NCBI RefSeq assembly: GCF_900177385.1
Contig: NZ_FXBJ01000002.1
Coordinates: 1,492,001 to 1,556,000 of the forward strand
DNA length: 64,000 bases
Source of the DNA: Carnobacterium iners
Lineage (GTDB): Bacteria > Bacillota > Bacilli > Lactobacillales > Carnobacteriaceae
Direction of reading: 5' to 3'
In this document: positions 42,902-50,917 of the stretch, one piece after another
Layout of the letters: the number at the start of each line of letters is the position of its first letter
How positions within the stretch are numbered: position 1 is the first letter of the stretch
Notes under the pieces: generated by a model
The model's input: only the letters and a program-made list of their open reading frames with translations
Databases searched by the model: none
Told to the model about the DNA's origin: nothing
Position numbers and translations under genes: made by a program

Positions 42902-43060
42902 ATGGTTAATACAAATATGGAACAAATGAAAAAACTAATAGAAGCAAAAAAGAAAAAAGGCTCACAACAAAATTCAAGCGACAATACACCAAGTAAAGTT
43001 AATGGAACCTCAAGTAAAGGATTTAAAAACACAAAAAGATCAGGCTCGTTAAATAAATAA
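42902..43060 (+). CDS. Small basic hydrophilic protein (52 aa)
   Basis: Begins MVNTNMEQMKKLIEAKKKKG and continues as a Ser/Asn/Lys-rich, probably disordered tail ending SGSLNK. AAAGGAGAG eight bases before the ATG is a strong ribosome site, a TATAAT-like box lies about 45 bases upstream (GATATAATTTATACT), and a perfect palindromic terminator begins at the stop codon. This is therefore a complete one-gene unit. I recognise no family. It might bind nucleic acid given its charge, but that is a guess. Confidence 0.72.
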   Translation: MVNTNMEQMKKLIEAKKKKGSQQNSSDNTPSKVNGTSSKGFKNTKRSGSLNK

Positions 43061-43105
43061 AATAAAGATAGTTGAGACAATTGTCTCAACTATCTTTATT
43101 TTATA
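43061..43105. terminator. 40-bp perfect palindrome, terminator
   Basis: AATAAAGATAGTTGAGACAA and its exact complement are joined without a loop (43061-43100), with TTTATAT after. The core AGTTGAGACAATTGTCT recurs in the terminator at 44.64 kb, so the two terminators around the Rid gene are related. Confidence 0.9.
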
Positions 43106-43225
43106 TCTGATATTAAAAGTAAAAGAGTTTTTTAAAGAAGAAAAGTAACGATAAAGATAAAAAGTTACTCTAAATTTTCACAATAAATGGTAGTCAAAGC
43201 AAACAAATCTTGTTATACTTGTAGT

Positions 43226-43239
43226 TGTGTAAACGCTTA
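43226..43239 (+). promoter_or_regulatory. Candidate cre site upstream of the triple-Rid gene
   Basis: TGTAAACGCTTAGA matches the cre consensus at 13 of 14 positions and lies just downstream of a TATACT -10-like box (about 43214). This would fit CcpA repression of the Rid gene. Confidence 0.45.
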
Positions 43240-43350
43240 GATAGTTGATAGGACAAGTTCAGAATAAAACAAGGTATCAAACCTTGATGGCACTAGTCTA
43301 GAAATTGAGTTACAGCACAAATAATAAAAAAGCTAAAAGGGGATAAAAAA

Positions 43351-44622
43351 ATGACTAACTATAATGCAGTACTAGGAAGAAATACAGAAGATGCTCCAAA
43401 AAATATTGGACCTTATTCACAATCTGTAGCATACTCTCACTACAATAACTTTTCGGCTCAATTGCCTATCGATCCAAAAACAGGCGAATTAGTAGTTGGT
43501 GGCGTAAAAGAGCAAGCTGAACAATGTTTTAAAAATATTAAAGCAGTTGTAAACAGCATCGACCACATTATGAACGATATTGTTAAAGTAACAATCTATG
43601 TTAAAAATATTAAAGATGTTGACGCTATTGACGAAGTTTACAAAACAGTTTTCACAAACTATCTTCCTACACGTACAGTAGTTGCAGTTGCAGCTTTACC
43701 AATGGATGCTTTAGTACAAGTTGACGCACTTCTTTCATATGGAGAAGGTACGATTCCTAATGCACCGCAATCAGGCGACTTGATCAAATTGACAAACAAC
43801 ACATCAAATGCACCAATGAGCGCTTTATCTACACAAGCTGTTGCCTTTTCTCACTACAATAACCTGTCAACTCAATTACCTATTGATCCTAAATCTGGTA
43901 GATTAGTAACTGGTGGAGTAAAAGAGCAAGCTGCGCAAGCATTAAAAAATATCAAAGCTATCTTAGAAAGTATTGACGTTCCTTTTGATGATATTGTTAA
44001 AATTAATATTTTCCTTAAAAACTTCTCAGATATCGATGCTGTAAACGAAGTATATACTACATTCTTCCCAGACTCAGCTATCGCTAGAGCAGTAGCTTAT
44101 GTTCCTGCACGCACAGTTATTGCAGCAACAGCTTTACCAATGGATGCTTTAGTACAAATTGAAGCGGTAGTATCACACGGAGACGGTACTCCACCACAAC
44201 TTGTCGAAGACAGACATGGACTAATCATTGAAGCAAACAATACAAAAAATGCTCCAACTAGTCCTTTATCTTCACAAACTGTAGCGTTCTCTCATTACAA
44301 CCACCTTTCTGCTCAATTGCCTATTGATTCAAAAACAGGCGAAATGGTAGTTGGCGGCGTAAAAGAGCAAGTTGCACAATGCTTGAAGAATATCAAGGAA
44401 ATTATTGAAAGTGTCGACCATAAAATGGCAGACGTTGTTAAAGTAAATGTATTCCTTAAAAATATTACAGATATTGATGCTGTAAACGAAGCTTATACAA
44501 CATTCTTCCCTGAGGGCACTCCTGCTCGTACAGTAATCGGTGTATCTGCTTTACCTGGTGACGCTTTAGTACAAATTGATGCTGTTGTATCAAACGCTGA
44601 AGGAACACCTCCAGTAGCATAA
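43351..44622 (+). CDS. Three-domain RidA (YjgF) fusion protein
   Basis: 423 residues formed by three complete RidA domains in one chain: about 10-133, 150-281 and 296-423. Each has a SHYNN/H-S-QLPID block, GGVKEQ.AQ..KNIK, a D.VKV..F.KN segment and the catalytic Arg context P-RTV (Arg 108, 254, 393). RidA normally assembles as a homotrimer with active sites between subunits, so this looks like a covalent trimer. Only domain 1 keeps IGPYSQ, and the usual SGQ is SAQ or STQ in all three. Domain 2 has an extra segment (ARAVAY). AAGGGG precedes the ATG. Flanked by related terminators as a single-gene unit. Confidence 0.9.
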   Translation: MTNYNAVLGRNTEDAPKNIGPYSQSVAYSHYNNFSAQLPIDPKTGELVVGGVKEQAEQCFKNIKAVVNSIDHIMNDIVKVTIYVKNIKDVDAIDEVYKTVFTNYLPTRTVVAVAALPMDALVQVDALLSYGEGTIPNAPQSGDLIKLTNNTSNAPMSALSTQAVAFSHYNNLSTQLPIDPKSGRLVTGGVKEQAAQALKNIKAILESIDVPFDDIVKINIFLKNFSDIDAVNEVYTTFFPDSAIARAVAYVPARTVIAATALPMDALVQIEAVVSHGDGTPPQLVEDRHGLIIEANNTKNAPTSPLSSQTVAFSHYNHLSAQLPIDSKTGEMVVGGVKEQVAQCLKNIKEIIESVDHKMADVVKVNVFLKNITDIDAVNEAYTTFFPEGTPARTVIGVSALPGDALVQIDAVVSNAEGTPPVA

Positions 44623-44632
44623 AAATTTAAAT

Positions 44633-44674
44633 AAAAAGTAGTTGAGACAATTGTCTTAGCTGCTTTTTTTTTGC
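44633..44674 (+). terminator. Terminator after the triple-Rid gene
   Basis: AAAAGTAGTTGAGACAA pairs with TTGTCTTAGCTGCTTTT, then TTTT. Shares its core with the palindrome at 43.06 kb. Confidence 0.88.
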
Positions 44675-44730
44675 TATACTGGAGTGAAGATAGAACCTAA
44701 CAGACAATTAAAGTTGAGAGGAAAATGATA

Positions 44731-45117
44731 ATGAAAATAGAACACGTAGCGATATGGTCACCAGATATTGAAAATTTGAAAGCTTTTTACGTAACTTATT
44801 TTGGTGCAGTATCTAATGACCAATATCAAAACAGTAAAACGGGTTTTACGTCATACTTCTTGACCTTTAAGGAGGGTACAAGACTTGAAATCATGTATAA
44901 AAAAACTATTTTATCAGTTGAACAAAGAAACTAAGAGTACCTGGGTTATGCTCATCTAGCAATGAGTGCTGGGACAAAAGCTGAAGTAACTATGTTGACA
45001 AATCAGTTAAGGGAAGATGGGTATCGTATTGTTGGAGAACCAAGAACAACCGGTGATGGTTATTTTGAAAGTGTGGTCTTAGATCCCGACGGCAACCGTA
45101 TCGAAATTACTTACTAA
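44731..45117 (+). pseudogene. VOC/glyoxalase-family gene interrupted by one stop codon
   Basis: MKIEHVAIWSPDIENLKAFY to EQRN, then TAA at 44932-44934, then the same frame continues with YLGYAHLAMSAGTKAEVTML, EDGYRIVGEPRTTGDGYFES and VVLDPDGNRIEITY. Together this is a normal ~128-residue VOC protein with metal-ligand His 5 and Glu positions. Only the single nonsense codon breaks it, so the lesion is very recent or could be a sequencing error. An ATG two codons earlier (44725) is also possible. Confidence 0.88.
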
Positions 45118-45422
45118 TACATTGTTTATAAGTAGAATAAAGTTAGATTAGACAAGTAAGAGATAAAAACGAGCTAACTAGTCTATTCTTACAACCAATC
45201 GGACAACCGAACAGAAAATCGACCTCTACTTGGTCCGTTCACGGTTTTTTTGGCCAACTAGCATGATAATTATTCGAAACTTGTTCGATTCATTTAAATA
45301 ATTGTCAAAGAGAAGACAAAAAGGCTAAACTATAAAGTAACGGCTGAAAATTACTTGTTTCAAAAGATAGGGTAAGCAGCAAGGTATATAAAATTAAAGA
45401 AGAGATGAGAAAGGAAGATTAG
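45118..45422. other. Intergenic segment with repeat-like hairpins before arsC
   Basis: TTAGACAAGTAAGAGATAAAAA with ACTAGTCT (about 45152-45187) resembles the opening of the repeat units at 12 kb (TAGACAAGTTAAGAATAAAA). A terminator-like AACCGAAC..GTTCACGG with seven T lies at about 45205-45252. No gene seen. Confidence 0.4.
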
Positions 45423-45824
45423 ATGAAAAAAACAGTAGCCTTTATTTGCGTACACAATTCATGCCGATCACAAATGGCAGAAGGATGGGCAAAAAAACTA
45501 GGGAGCGATGTTCTAGAAGCCTATTCAGCAGGGACAGAAAACTATCCTGAAGTAAAACCATTAGCAGTAGAAGTGATGGAAGCAGCAGGGGTAGACATGA
45601 GCAGCCACAAACCAAAATTATTATCTGATATACCAAAAGAGTTGGATGTCCTAATAACAATGGGTTGTAATGTAGACTGTCCAAACGTTCCTAGTAAGCA
45701 TAGGGAAGATTGGGGACTCGATGACCCTTCAGGCGGACCAATCGAAGATTTTAGAGAAACCAGAAATACAATAAAAGAAAAAGTAGAAGAGTTAATCAAT
45801 AGAATAGAAAATAATGAACTTTAA
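45423..45824 (+). CDS. arsC: Thioredoxin-coupled arsenate reductase ArsC
   Basis: 133 residues. The low-molecular-weight phosphatase-type loop CVHNSCRSQMAEG carries the nucleophilic Cys, and the redox pair needed by thioredoxin-type ArsC is in ITMGCNVDCPNVP. DPSGGPIEDF carries the general acid region. It reduces arsenate to arsenite. No arsR, arsB or acr3 is adjacent, so it is a lone gene. AAGGAAGAT site before the ATG. Confidence 0.95.
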   Translation: MKKTVAFICVHNSCRSQMAEGWAKKLGSDVLEAYSAGTENYPEVKPLAVEVMEAAGVDMSSHKPKLLSDIPKELDVLITMGCNVDCPNVPSKHREDWGLDDPSGGPIEDFRETRNTIKEKVEELINRIENNEL

Positions 45825-45877
45825 ACGAATAAAAAATAACTCAATAAGCAGGGTTAAATAAATGAAAGAACGATTTA

Positions 45878-46030
45878 ATGAAAGCAAAAGGCTGCCAATT
45901 TGTTATCTTTAGCCAAACACCGAATCAAGTGACTACAACAAGTCCAACGACTACTAATAAGTTAGCGAATGCTAATACAATTGGCATTAATCAAGTGTTA
46001 ACGATTCCAAAGCAATCAAAAAACAGGTAG
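45878..46030 (+). pseudogene. Remnant of a LysM-containing protein
   Basis: A short frame reads FSQTPNQVTTTSPTTTNKLA then NANTIGINQVLTIPKQ, which is a Thr/Ser linker plus the second half of a LysM repeat (usually N-I..GQ.L.IP). There is no ribosome site and no catalytic or signal part, so this is a decayed fragment of a cell-wall protein. Confidence 0.55.
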
Positions 46031-46129
46031 AATAGAGTTAACAGTGTGCCGAAATAGATAAGAGAATTCTAGCATAAACGATTCATTTTTTTTACTTAGA
46101 GTAGTCAAGAGAGGGGAGTTAATGCTTAT

Positions 46130-47107
46130 ATGAATAAGAAACGGGCAAATGCTATTTTATTTCAAGGTGACTTGAATAAGAAACCGTATTTTGAAGGATG
46201 GTATTACAAACAAGTTTCAAACAATGGAAAACAAATTATCAGTTTAATTCCAGGGATTAGCCTTAGCGAAGTGGATTCACATAGTTTTGTGCAATACATT
46301 ATGACAATGCAAGGAGAGGACGGTAAAAAAAAGACAGAGACTGGATACATAAGCTATCCACTAAGCGCTTTTGATTACCAAGAAGAACCTTTTCAATTAA
46401 AGATTGGGCCTAATATCTTTACACAATCAAAAGTAAAAGTAGATTTAAAAAACGAACAACTAACACTAAACGGAACGGTTGAGTTTGGTAAATTTACTCC
46501 GATAAAACAGACTGCTTTAACACCAAATATTATGGGCTTTTTTTCTTACTTTCCATTAATGCAGTGCTCTCACGGCATTGTGAGTATGAATCACTCTTTA
46601 ACGGGTTCATTTACTGTTAACGAAGAAAAATTTGATTTCTCAGCGGGGAAAGGTTATATCGAAAGAGATTGGGGAATATCTTTTCCACGTGAATATGTCT
46701 GGATTCAATCAAATCATTTTGAAAATAATGGGACCAGTTTATTTTTTTCAGAAGCTCATATTCCTTTTATGAAAACAGCCTTTCAAGGTTTTATTTGTAA
46801 TTTAGTTGTAGACAATAAAGAACACCGGTTTGCTACTTACCATCGAGATAAGTGTGAAATTGAAAAAATAGATGAACAGCATGTTGCGATCATTTTAGAA
46901 AATAAAACGGCAAAATTAAGAATTAAAGCTGAAATAACCAATCCAGGAGAATTAATAGCTCCGACTTTATCTGGTATGCAAAAAGTGATAAAAGAAGAGT
47001 TAGGCGGAGCTGTAAAAATAGACTTATACTTAAAAGAAGAGAAGACGCACTACAAAGATGAAACGACTTCTGCAGGTATTGAGATAGTAGACCATACAGA
47101 AGATTAA
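46130..47107 (+). CDS. Tocopherol cyclase-like family protein
   Basis: 325 residues with the family pattern: N-terminal YFEGWYYKQVS, SHSFVQYI, TALTPNIMGFFSYFPLMQCS, GKGYIERDWGISFPREYVWIQSNHF and a C-terminal LSGMQKVIKEELGG. In plants the fold closes the tocopherol ring; in Firmicutes the role is unknown and lipid or polyketide-related functions are only guesses. GAGGGGAGTT lies upstream. Converges with the GT8 gene at a shared terminator. Confidence 0.85.
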   Translation: MNKKRANAILFQGDLNKKPYFEGWYYKQVSNNGKQIISLIPGISLSEVDSHSFVQYIMTMQGEDGKKKTETGYISYPLSAFDYQEEPFQLKIGPNIFTQSKVKVDLKNEQLTLNGTVEFGKFTPIKQTALTPNIMGFFSYFPLMQCSHGIVSMNHSLTGSFTVNEEKFDFSAGKGYIERDWGISFPREYVWIQSNHFENNGTSLFFSEAHIPFMKTAFQGFICNLVVDNKEHRFATYHRDKCEIEKIDEQHVAIILENKTAKLRIKAEITNPGELIAPTLSGMQKVIKEELGGAVKIDLYLKEEKTHYKDETTSAGIEIVDHTED

Positions 47108-47153
47108 TATTTTTTGATGGTCATATTATCTAAAAGAGCAAATGAAATAAAAA

Positions 47154-47202
47154 TCAAAAAAGCCTAAACTAGTTAGTAATTAACTAGTTTAAGCTTTTTT
47201 GA
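47154..47202. terminator. Bidirectional terminator
   Basis: TCAAAAAAGC, AAACTAGTTA, loop GTAAT, TAACTAGTTT, GCTTTTTTGA. T runs on both strands serve the converging genes. Confidence 0.92.
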
Positions 47203-47226
47203 TTAGAAGTTATCTTAATTAAAAAC

Positions 47227-48063
47227 TTATTCAATAGGAAAAGGTGTTTGTTCTCTAAGAGTTAGGTAGTTTTCTCTGTACGGGTGAGTGGACTCTTTAC
47301 ACCACGGCTTAACGTGTCCACTATAATGAACTAATGCGGGGTCACTACGAGCTTCATCGTACTCCATTTTTCCAATCTTTGTTGGATGTTCTTTTTCATC
47401 TAACAAAATATAAGCTTGTGCATTCCATTTAGGATGCAAGATTAACCAGCGATCGTGCAGGATAGCATTTAATGCGTCTTGATCATGAAACTTTAATTCC
47501 TCTTGATTTTTTGAGGCAAAAGCTAAAACTTGTTCTGATATTTTTTCAGCACGCCACTTATCAATGTCAATAATCATAACACCTGAATTAAAATAAGTAT
47601 TGCTTTTTGCATCTATTTCCATAGCATCTAAGCGTTGATGAAAACCGGCATCCTCTACGGCTGCCAACAACTTATCACCCAGATCGACAGCCCAAATATC
47701 TTCAATCGGTTGCAAAGCAATAATATCACAGTCTAAATAAATAGCTCTCTTGATATCCGTACTCTTTAAAAAGTTAGGAATAGCAATACGGAAATAGGCA
47801 GTTGTAGGAATTCGGTCACTTTCGACCATGTCATCAAACTCTACTGTATCAATTTGTAAATAACTAATCGTAGCATCGTATTCATTTATCATTCGGTTCA
47901 ATTTTTCTTTTGAAACTAAAGCAATATGGTCATCAATGACATAAAAATTTAGAATAGTGTCCCTTTTTTTTGTTTGTAAGAGCGATAAAAAGAGTGTAGC
48001 TAAATGTGGCACAAACTCTTCATTTGCAGCAGAGATAATGGTTACTTCGGTTTCATCAAACAT
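47227..48063 (-). CDS. Glycosyltransferase family 8 protein
   Basis: 278 residues, GT-A fold. RAIYLDCDIIALQPIEDIW contains the DxD metal motif, YFNSGVMIIDIDKWR and FHDQDALNAIL follow, and the C-terminal HYSGHVKPWC is typical of GT8 (GspA/LgtC-like). It probably transfers glucose or galactose to a cell-envelope acceptor. AAGGAGATC precedes the ATG at 48063. Acceptor unknown. Confidence 0.92.
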   Translation of the reverse strand: MFDETEVTIISAANEEFVPHLATLFLSLLQTKKRDTILNFYVIDDHIALVSKEKLNRMINEYDATISYLQIDTVEFDDMVESDRIPTTAYFRIAIPNFLKSTDIKRAIYLDCDIIALQPIEDIWAVDLGDKLLAAVEDAGFHQRLDAMEIDAKSNTYFNSGVMIIDIDKWRAEKISEQVLAFASKNQEELKFHDQDALNAILHDRWLILHPKWNAQAYILLDEKEHPTKIGKMEYDEARSDPALVHYSGHVKPWCKESTHPYRENYLTLREQTPFPIE

Positions 48064-48449
48064 AAGTTAAGATCTCCTTCTTTTAGTAGAGTTAGAAATA
48101 TAAGTAGTGACTACAATGACGAGTGTATCCTACTGTTAATAGCATATATAAGTTAACTAATTTAAGCAAAGAAAACGTCTGTTTTAAATAAGGGTTTTTC
48201 TTAAAGAGAATAGGCTAGTTATGTTTAATAAAAAATGAGATAGAGATAAATATGGATAGAGACGATAAGTCAAAAAGAAAGATCCTTATTCTAATTAATG
48301 ATAGGATAGTTAAAGGAAATAATGCTTTTTCTGTACTCAAGAGAAACTAAAAGACTGTACTCAAGAGAAACTAAAAGACTTATTTTACTAAAAGAATAAA
48401 ATAGAGTATGATAGTGAACAGTTGAAATAGACTATTAGGAGGAAATCAC
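48064..48449. other. Divergent promoter region with a tandem 24-mer
   Basis: About 385 AT-rich bases between the divergent GT8 and hypothetical genes. Apart from the 24-base duplication at 48331-48378, no gene or strong structure was seen. Confidence 0.4.
48331..48378. repeat. Two perfect 24-bp tandem copies
   Basis: CTGTACTCAAGAGAAACTAA plus AAGA repeated twice without change, about 70 bases before the next start codon. It may duplicate an upstream regulatory segment. Confidence 0.9.
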
Positions 48450-49013
48450 TTGATTCAATTAGTACAATCATACGCCATTAAAGATGCACCTAGACAGCAT
48501 TTAGTCGATTGTCTACTAGCTCATAAAAAAACGACATTGCTCGAAATAGCAAAAAAACAGTCAATAATAGTTAAAAAAAGACACACTAAACAAGTAATCG
48601 CAATTGACTTAGCTAAACACATCATACATAGATTTGATGAAGACTATCTTCTTCTTGAAGAAGATGAAAAAAAAGAGTTGGCTGACAGGGTAAAAAAAAG
48701 TGAAGCAACAAATTATTCGGATCAAGAAGCCAGTCCTTTGAGCTTACAATTAAAAGGGTATCTTTACTTTTTTATTGAAAACCAACAAATTAAATCAGTT
48801 GTTCCATTAGAACTAACCGAAAAGTTAGTAAATATCGACTCTACTGTGATAAATGTCACTGAGTTAAAAACTGCAAGCTGGTTTTCAAAGAATAAAAAAG
48901 CTGTAGAAAAGATTTATGCTACCTGTTCACTTATTCATCTGGTAACAGTATGGAATAACCATTCTAAAAAACCGCTAACCACAGAAGAGGCGAGACACTT
49001 TTTTATTGGCTAA
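48450..49013 (+). CDS. Hypothetical protein (187 aa)
   Basis: TTG start with AGGAGGAAATCAC ahead, a strong site. Charged, soluble, no membrane span. It contains HKKTTLLEIAKKQSIIVKKR and KHIIHRFDEDYLLLEEDEKK, then a second part with QLKGYLYFFIENQQIKSVVP and a C-terminal helix ending EEARHFFIG. I do not recognise the family. Confidence 0.65.
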   Translation: MIQLVQSYAIKDAPRQHLVDCLLAHKKTTLLEIAKKQSIIVKKRHTKQVIAIDLAKHIIHRFDEDYLLLEEDEKKELADRVKKSEATNYSDQEASPLSLQLKGYLYFFIENQQIKSVVPLELTEKLVNIDSTVINVTELKTASWFSKNKKAVEKIYATCSLIHLVTVWNNHSKKPLTTEEARHFFIG

Positions 49014-49389
49014 AATACCAGACTAGATCATGAGAAACGGCAGACGAATTTAACTAGTTAAAAAAGTTCCTTTATTTATAATCTAAAAAAGGCTGTGTAA
49101 ATAAAAAAATGAGTTATTCCTGATAATGAGAGCGAATGAGATACTTATTTACTTCAGGATAAGTAAGTTTAGGGGATAAATAAGTTTAAAAGTAGTTAGG
49201 CAACTAGAGAAAGTTTGTAAGCAAAGAACTGAAAGGACATGACCATTTGCTGCTAAAAAAGTTTAGATTCCTTTTTTAATAACTTCTTTCAGTACTTGTC
49301 CAACGAAACCAAAGAGTAAAGTAAAAAATAAGAAAGGTAGTCTCTACCAATAAGGGAAAATTAAATAATGCACAGATTGAAAAGAATGC
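49014..49389. other. Intergenic segment upstream of the ROK repressor
   Basis: About 375 bases. ACTGAAAG..CTTTCAGT (about 49227-49296) is an 8-bp inverted repeat around a long loop. The minus strand has a short open stretch (FLFFTLLFGFVGQVLKEV..) with no start codon or ribosome site. No gene called. Confidence 0.4.
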
Positions 49390-49406
49390 TTAATTAATTT
49401 AATTAA
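49390..49406. promoter_or_regulatory. Operator in the ROK repressor promoter
   Basis: TTAATTAATTTAATTAA, identical to the 17-mer at 50725-50741 before mupG. It lies directly upstream of TATACT (49413-49418) and would overlap the -35 region, the expected layout for autorepression. Confidence 0.65.
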
Positions 49407-49454
49407 TAATGCTATACTAAAAAGGACTATATTAAACTAAAAAGGAGTTAACTT

Positions 49455-50612
49455 ATGAAACGTGGGACATTTCAATTAATGAAATCAGTTAATAAATCAA
49501 CAATACTAAATAAAATTCGCTTATGCGAACCGTTATCACGTGCTAAAATTGCACAAGAGACAGGAATTACGCCCCCTACTGTTAGCAGTATCGTTAAGGA
49601 ACTAATTGCTGAAAACTTAGTTGAAGAAAGTATCCTTGGTGAATCTAGGGGGGGAAGAAAACCAACCATGCTTTTAATCAAGCGAAATGGGCATTATATT
49701 ATTGGGATAGACGCTGGTTCAAATGTAATTAAAGGCGTTGCTACTGATCTAGTGGGAACAATATTATCTGAAACAGAAATAAAAATATTGCCCCATATTA
49801 GCAAAGAATATTTTTTACAAACATTAAAAGAAGTTGCTCGGACAATCTTTTCAGGAATCAAGGACAAAAAGAAAATAGTAGGGATAGGCGTTGCTATGCA
49901 TGGTGTAGTAGATGTTTCAGCAGGTGTTTCACTCTATTCTTCTAATTCAGGCTTACGCGATATTCCGATTAAAGAAGAACTTGAAAAAGAATTTAACGTA
50001 ATGGTTATGGTAGAAAATAATTCACGGACAATGGCATTAGGGGAATACTGGTTTGGCGATCATGAAGAAGTAGATAGTTTAGTGGCAATCAATATCGGAA
50101 GAGGTGTCGGCTCGGGGATAGTAGACAAAGGTCGACTATACTATGGAGCGCAAGACATTGCTGGTGAAATGGGCCATATGGTAATGGAGTTGAATGGCAG
50201 ATTGTGTAGCTGCGGCAATAGAGGCTGTTTTGAGACATTTGTTACGGGTGATGCCATTGTTAAACGAGCAAAAGAACAAATAAAAGACGCACCCGCTGAT
50301 CTAACAGCTGAAGATGTCTATTTGTATGCAAAAGAAAATAAACTAGACTATCTTGCTATTTTAGAGGAAACTGGCCAACTGATTGGTATCGGCGTAGTTA
50401 ACTTGATTCATATGCTAAACCCTAATAAAATTGTTTTAGGAGGTGGGGTCTTGAATAGCGAAGAATTCTTGATGCCAGCTATCCATCGTACGATTCAAGA
50501 ACGTGCATTGACTGAAAAAGCAAGGATGAATACGAATATTGAAGTATCTATGCTAGGAAAGAATGCAACAATATTAGGCGCAGTAGCATTATTATTAGCA
50601 GAAATTTTTTAA
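49455..50612 (+). CDS. ROK-family transcriptional repressor (NagC/XylR type)
   Basis: 385 residues. N-terminal winged helix (PLSRAKIAQETGITPPTVSS and IVKELIAENLVEE), then a ROK domain: GIDAGSNVIKGVATDLVG, AINIGRGVGSGIV, GEMGHMVM and the zinc-binding CSCGNRGCFE. It should release DNA on binding a sugar or sugar phosphate. Identical palindromic sites occur in its own promoter and before mupG, with a near copy before the EIIC gene, so it probably controls all three. AAAGGAG before the ATG. Confidence 0.92.
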   Translation: MKRGTFQLMKSVNKSTILNKIRLCEPLSRAKIAQETGITPPTVSSIVKELIAENLVEESILGESRGGRKPTMLLIKRNGHYIIGIDAGSNVIKGVATDLVGTILSETEIKILPHISKEYFLQTLKEVARTIFSGIKDKKKIVGIGVAMHGVVDVSAGVSLYSSNSGLRDIPIKEELEKEFNVMVMVENNSRTMALGEYWFGDHEEVDSLVAINIGRGVGSGIVDKGRLYYGAQDIAGEMGHMVMELNGRLCSCGNRGCFETFVTGDAIVKRAKEQIKDAPADLTAEDVYLYAKENKLDYLAILEETGQLIGIGVVNLIHMLNPNKIVLGGGVLNSEEFLMPAIHRTIQERALTEKARMNTNIEVSMLGKNATILGAVALLLAEIF

Positions 50613-50668
50613 AAACAATAGAGATGAAGCTTTTTTTTAAAAGCGAATCTCTATTGTTTTATTTTTTT
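50612..50668 (+). terminator. Terminator after the ROK gene
   Basis: AAAACAATAGAGAT pairs with ATCTCTATTGTTTT, inner GCTTTT/AAAAGC, then ATTTTTTT. Confidence 0.92.
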
Positions 50669-50678
50669 AATTATTGTG

Positions 50679-50741
50679 TTGACAAATGAACCAACAGTCT
50701 ATAAAATACTAATTAACAGCTTAGTTAATTAATTTAATTAA
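50679..50741 (+). promoter_or_regulatory. mupG promoter with downstream ROK operator
   Basis: TTGACA (50679-50684), 17 bases, TAAAAT (50702-50707). The 17-mer TTAATTAATTTAATTAA follows at 50725-50741, about +12 to +28, where a bound repressor would block elongation. Confidence 0.75.
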
Positions 50742-50917
50742 GATGGATAACACAAAGAAACTATCTATTCTAAAGAAGGGAGCAAGAGGACAAAATAAAT
50801 GATTTTTTATTTAACATAAGATCTATCTTAGAAAACTGTTCATTTTGGCTAGTCCAATACCATTGAAATGAATCCGCTTTCGGATTTGTTTTTTGAGAAA
50901 AGAGAGGAGTTAATAAA

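Noticed and set aside
49250-49330. Minus-strand stretch FLFFTLLFGFVGQVLKEV before the ROK gene
   Set aside because: No start codon or ribosome site; open for only about 30 codons.
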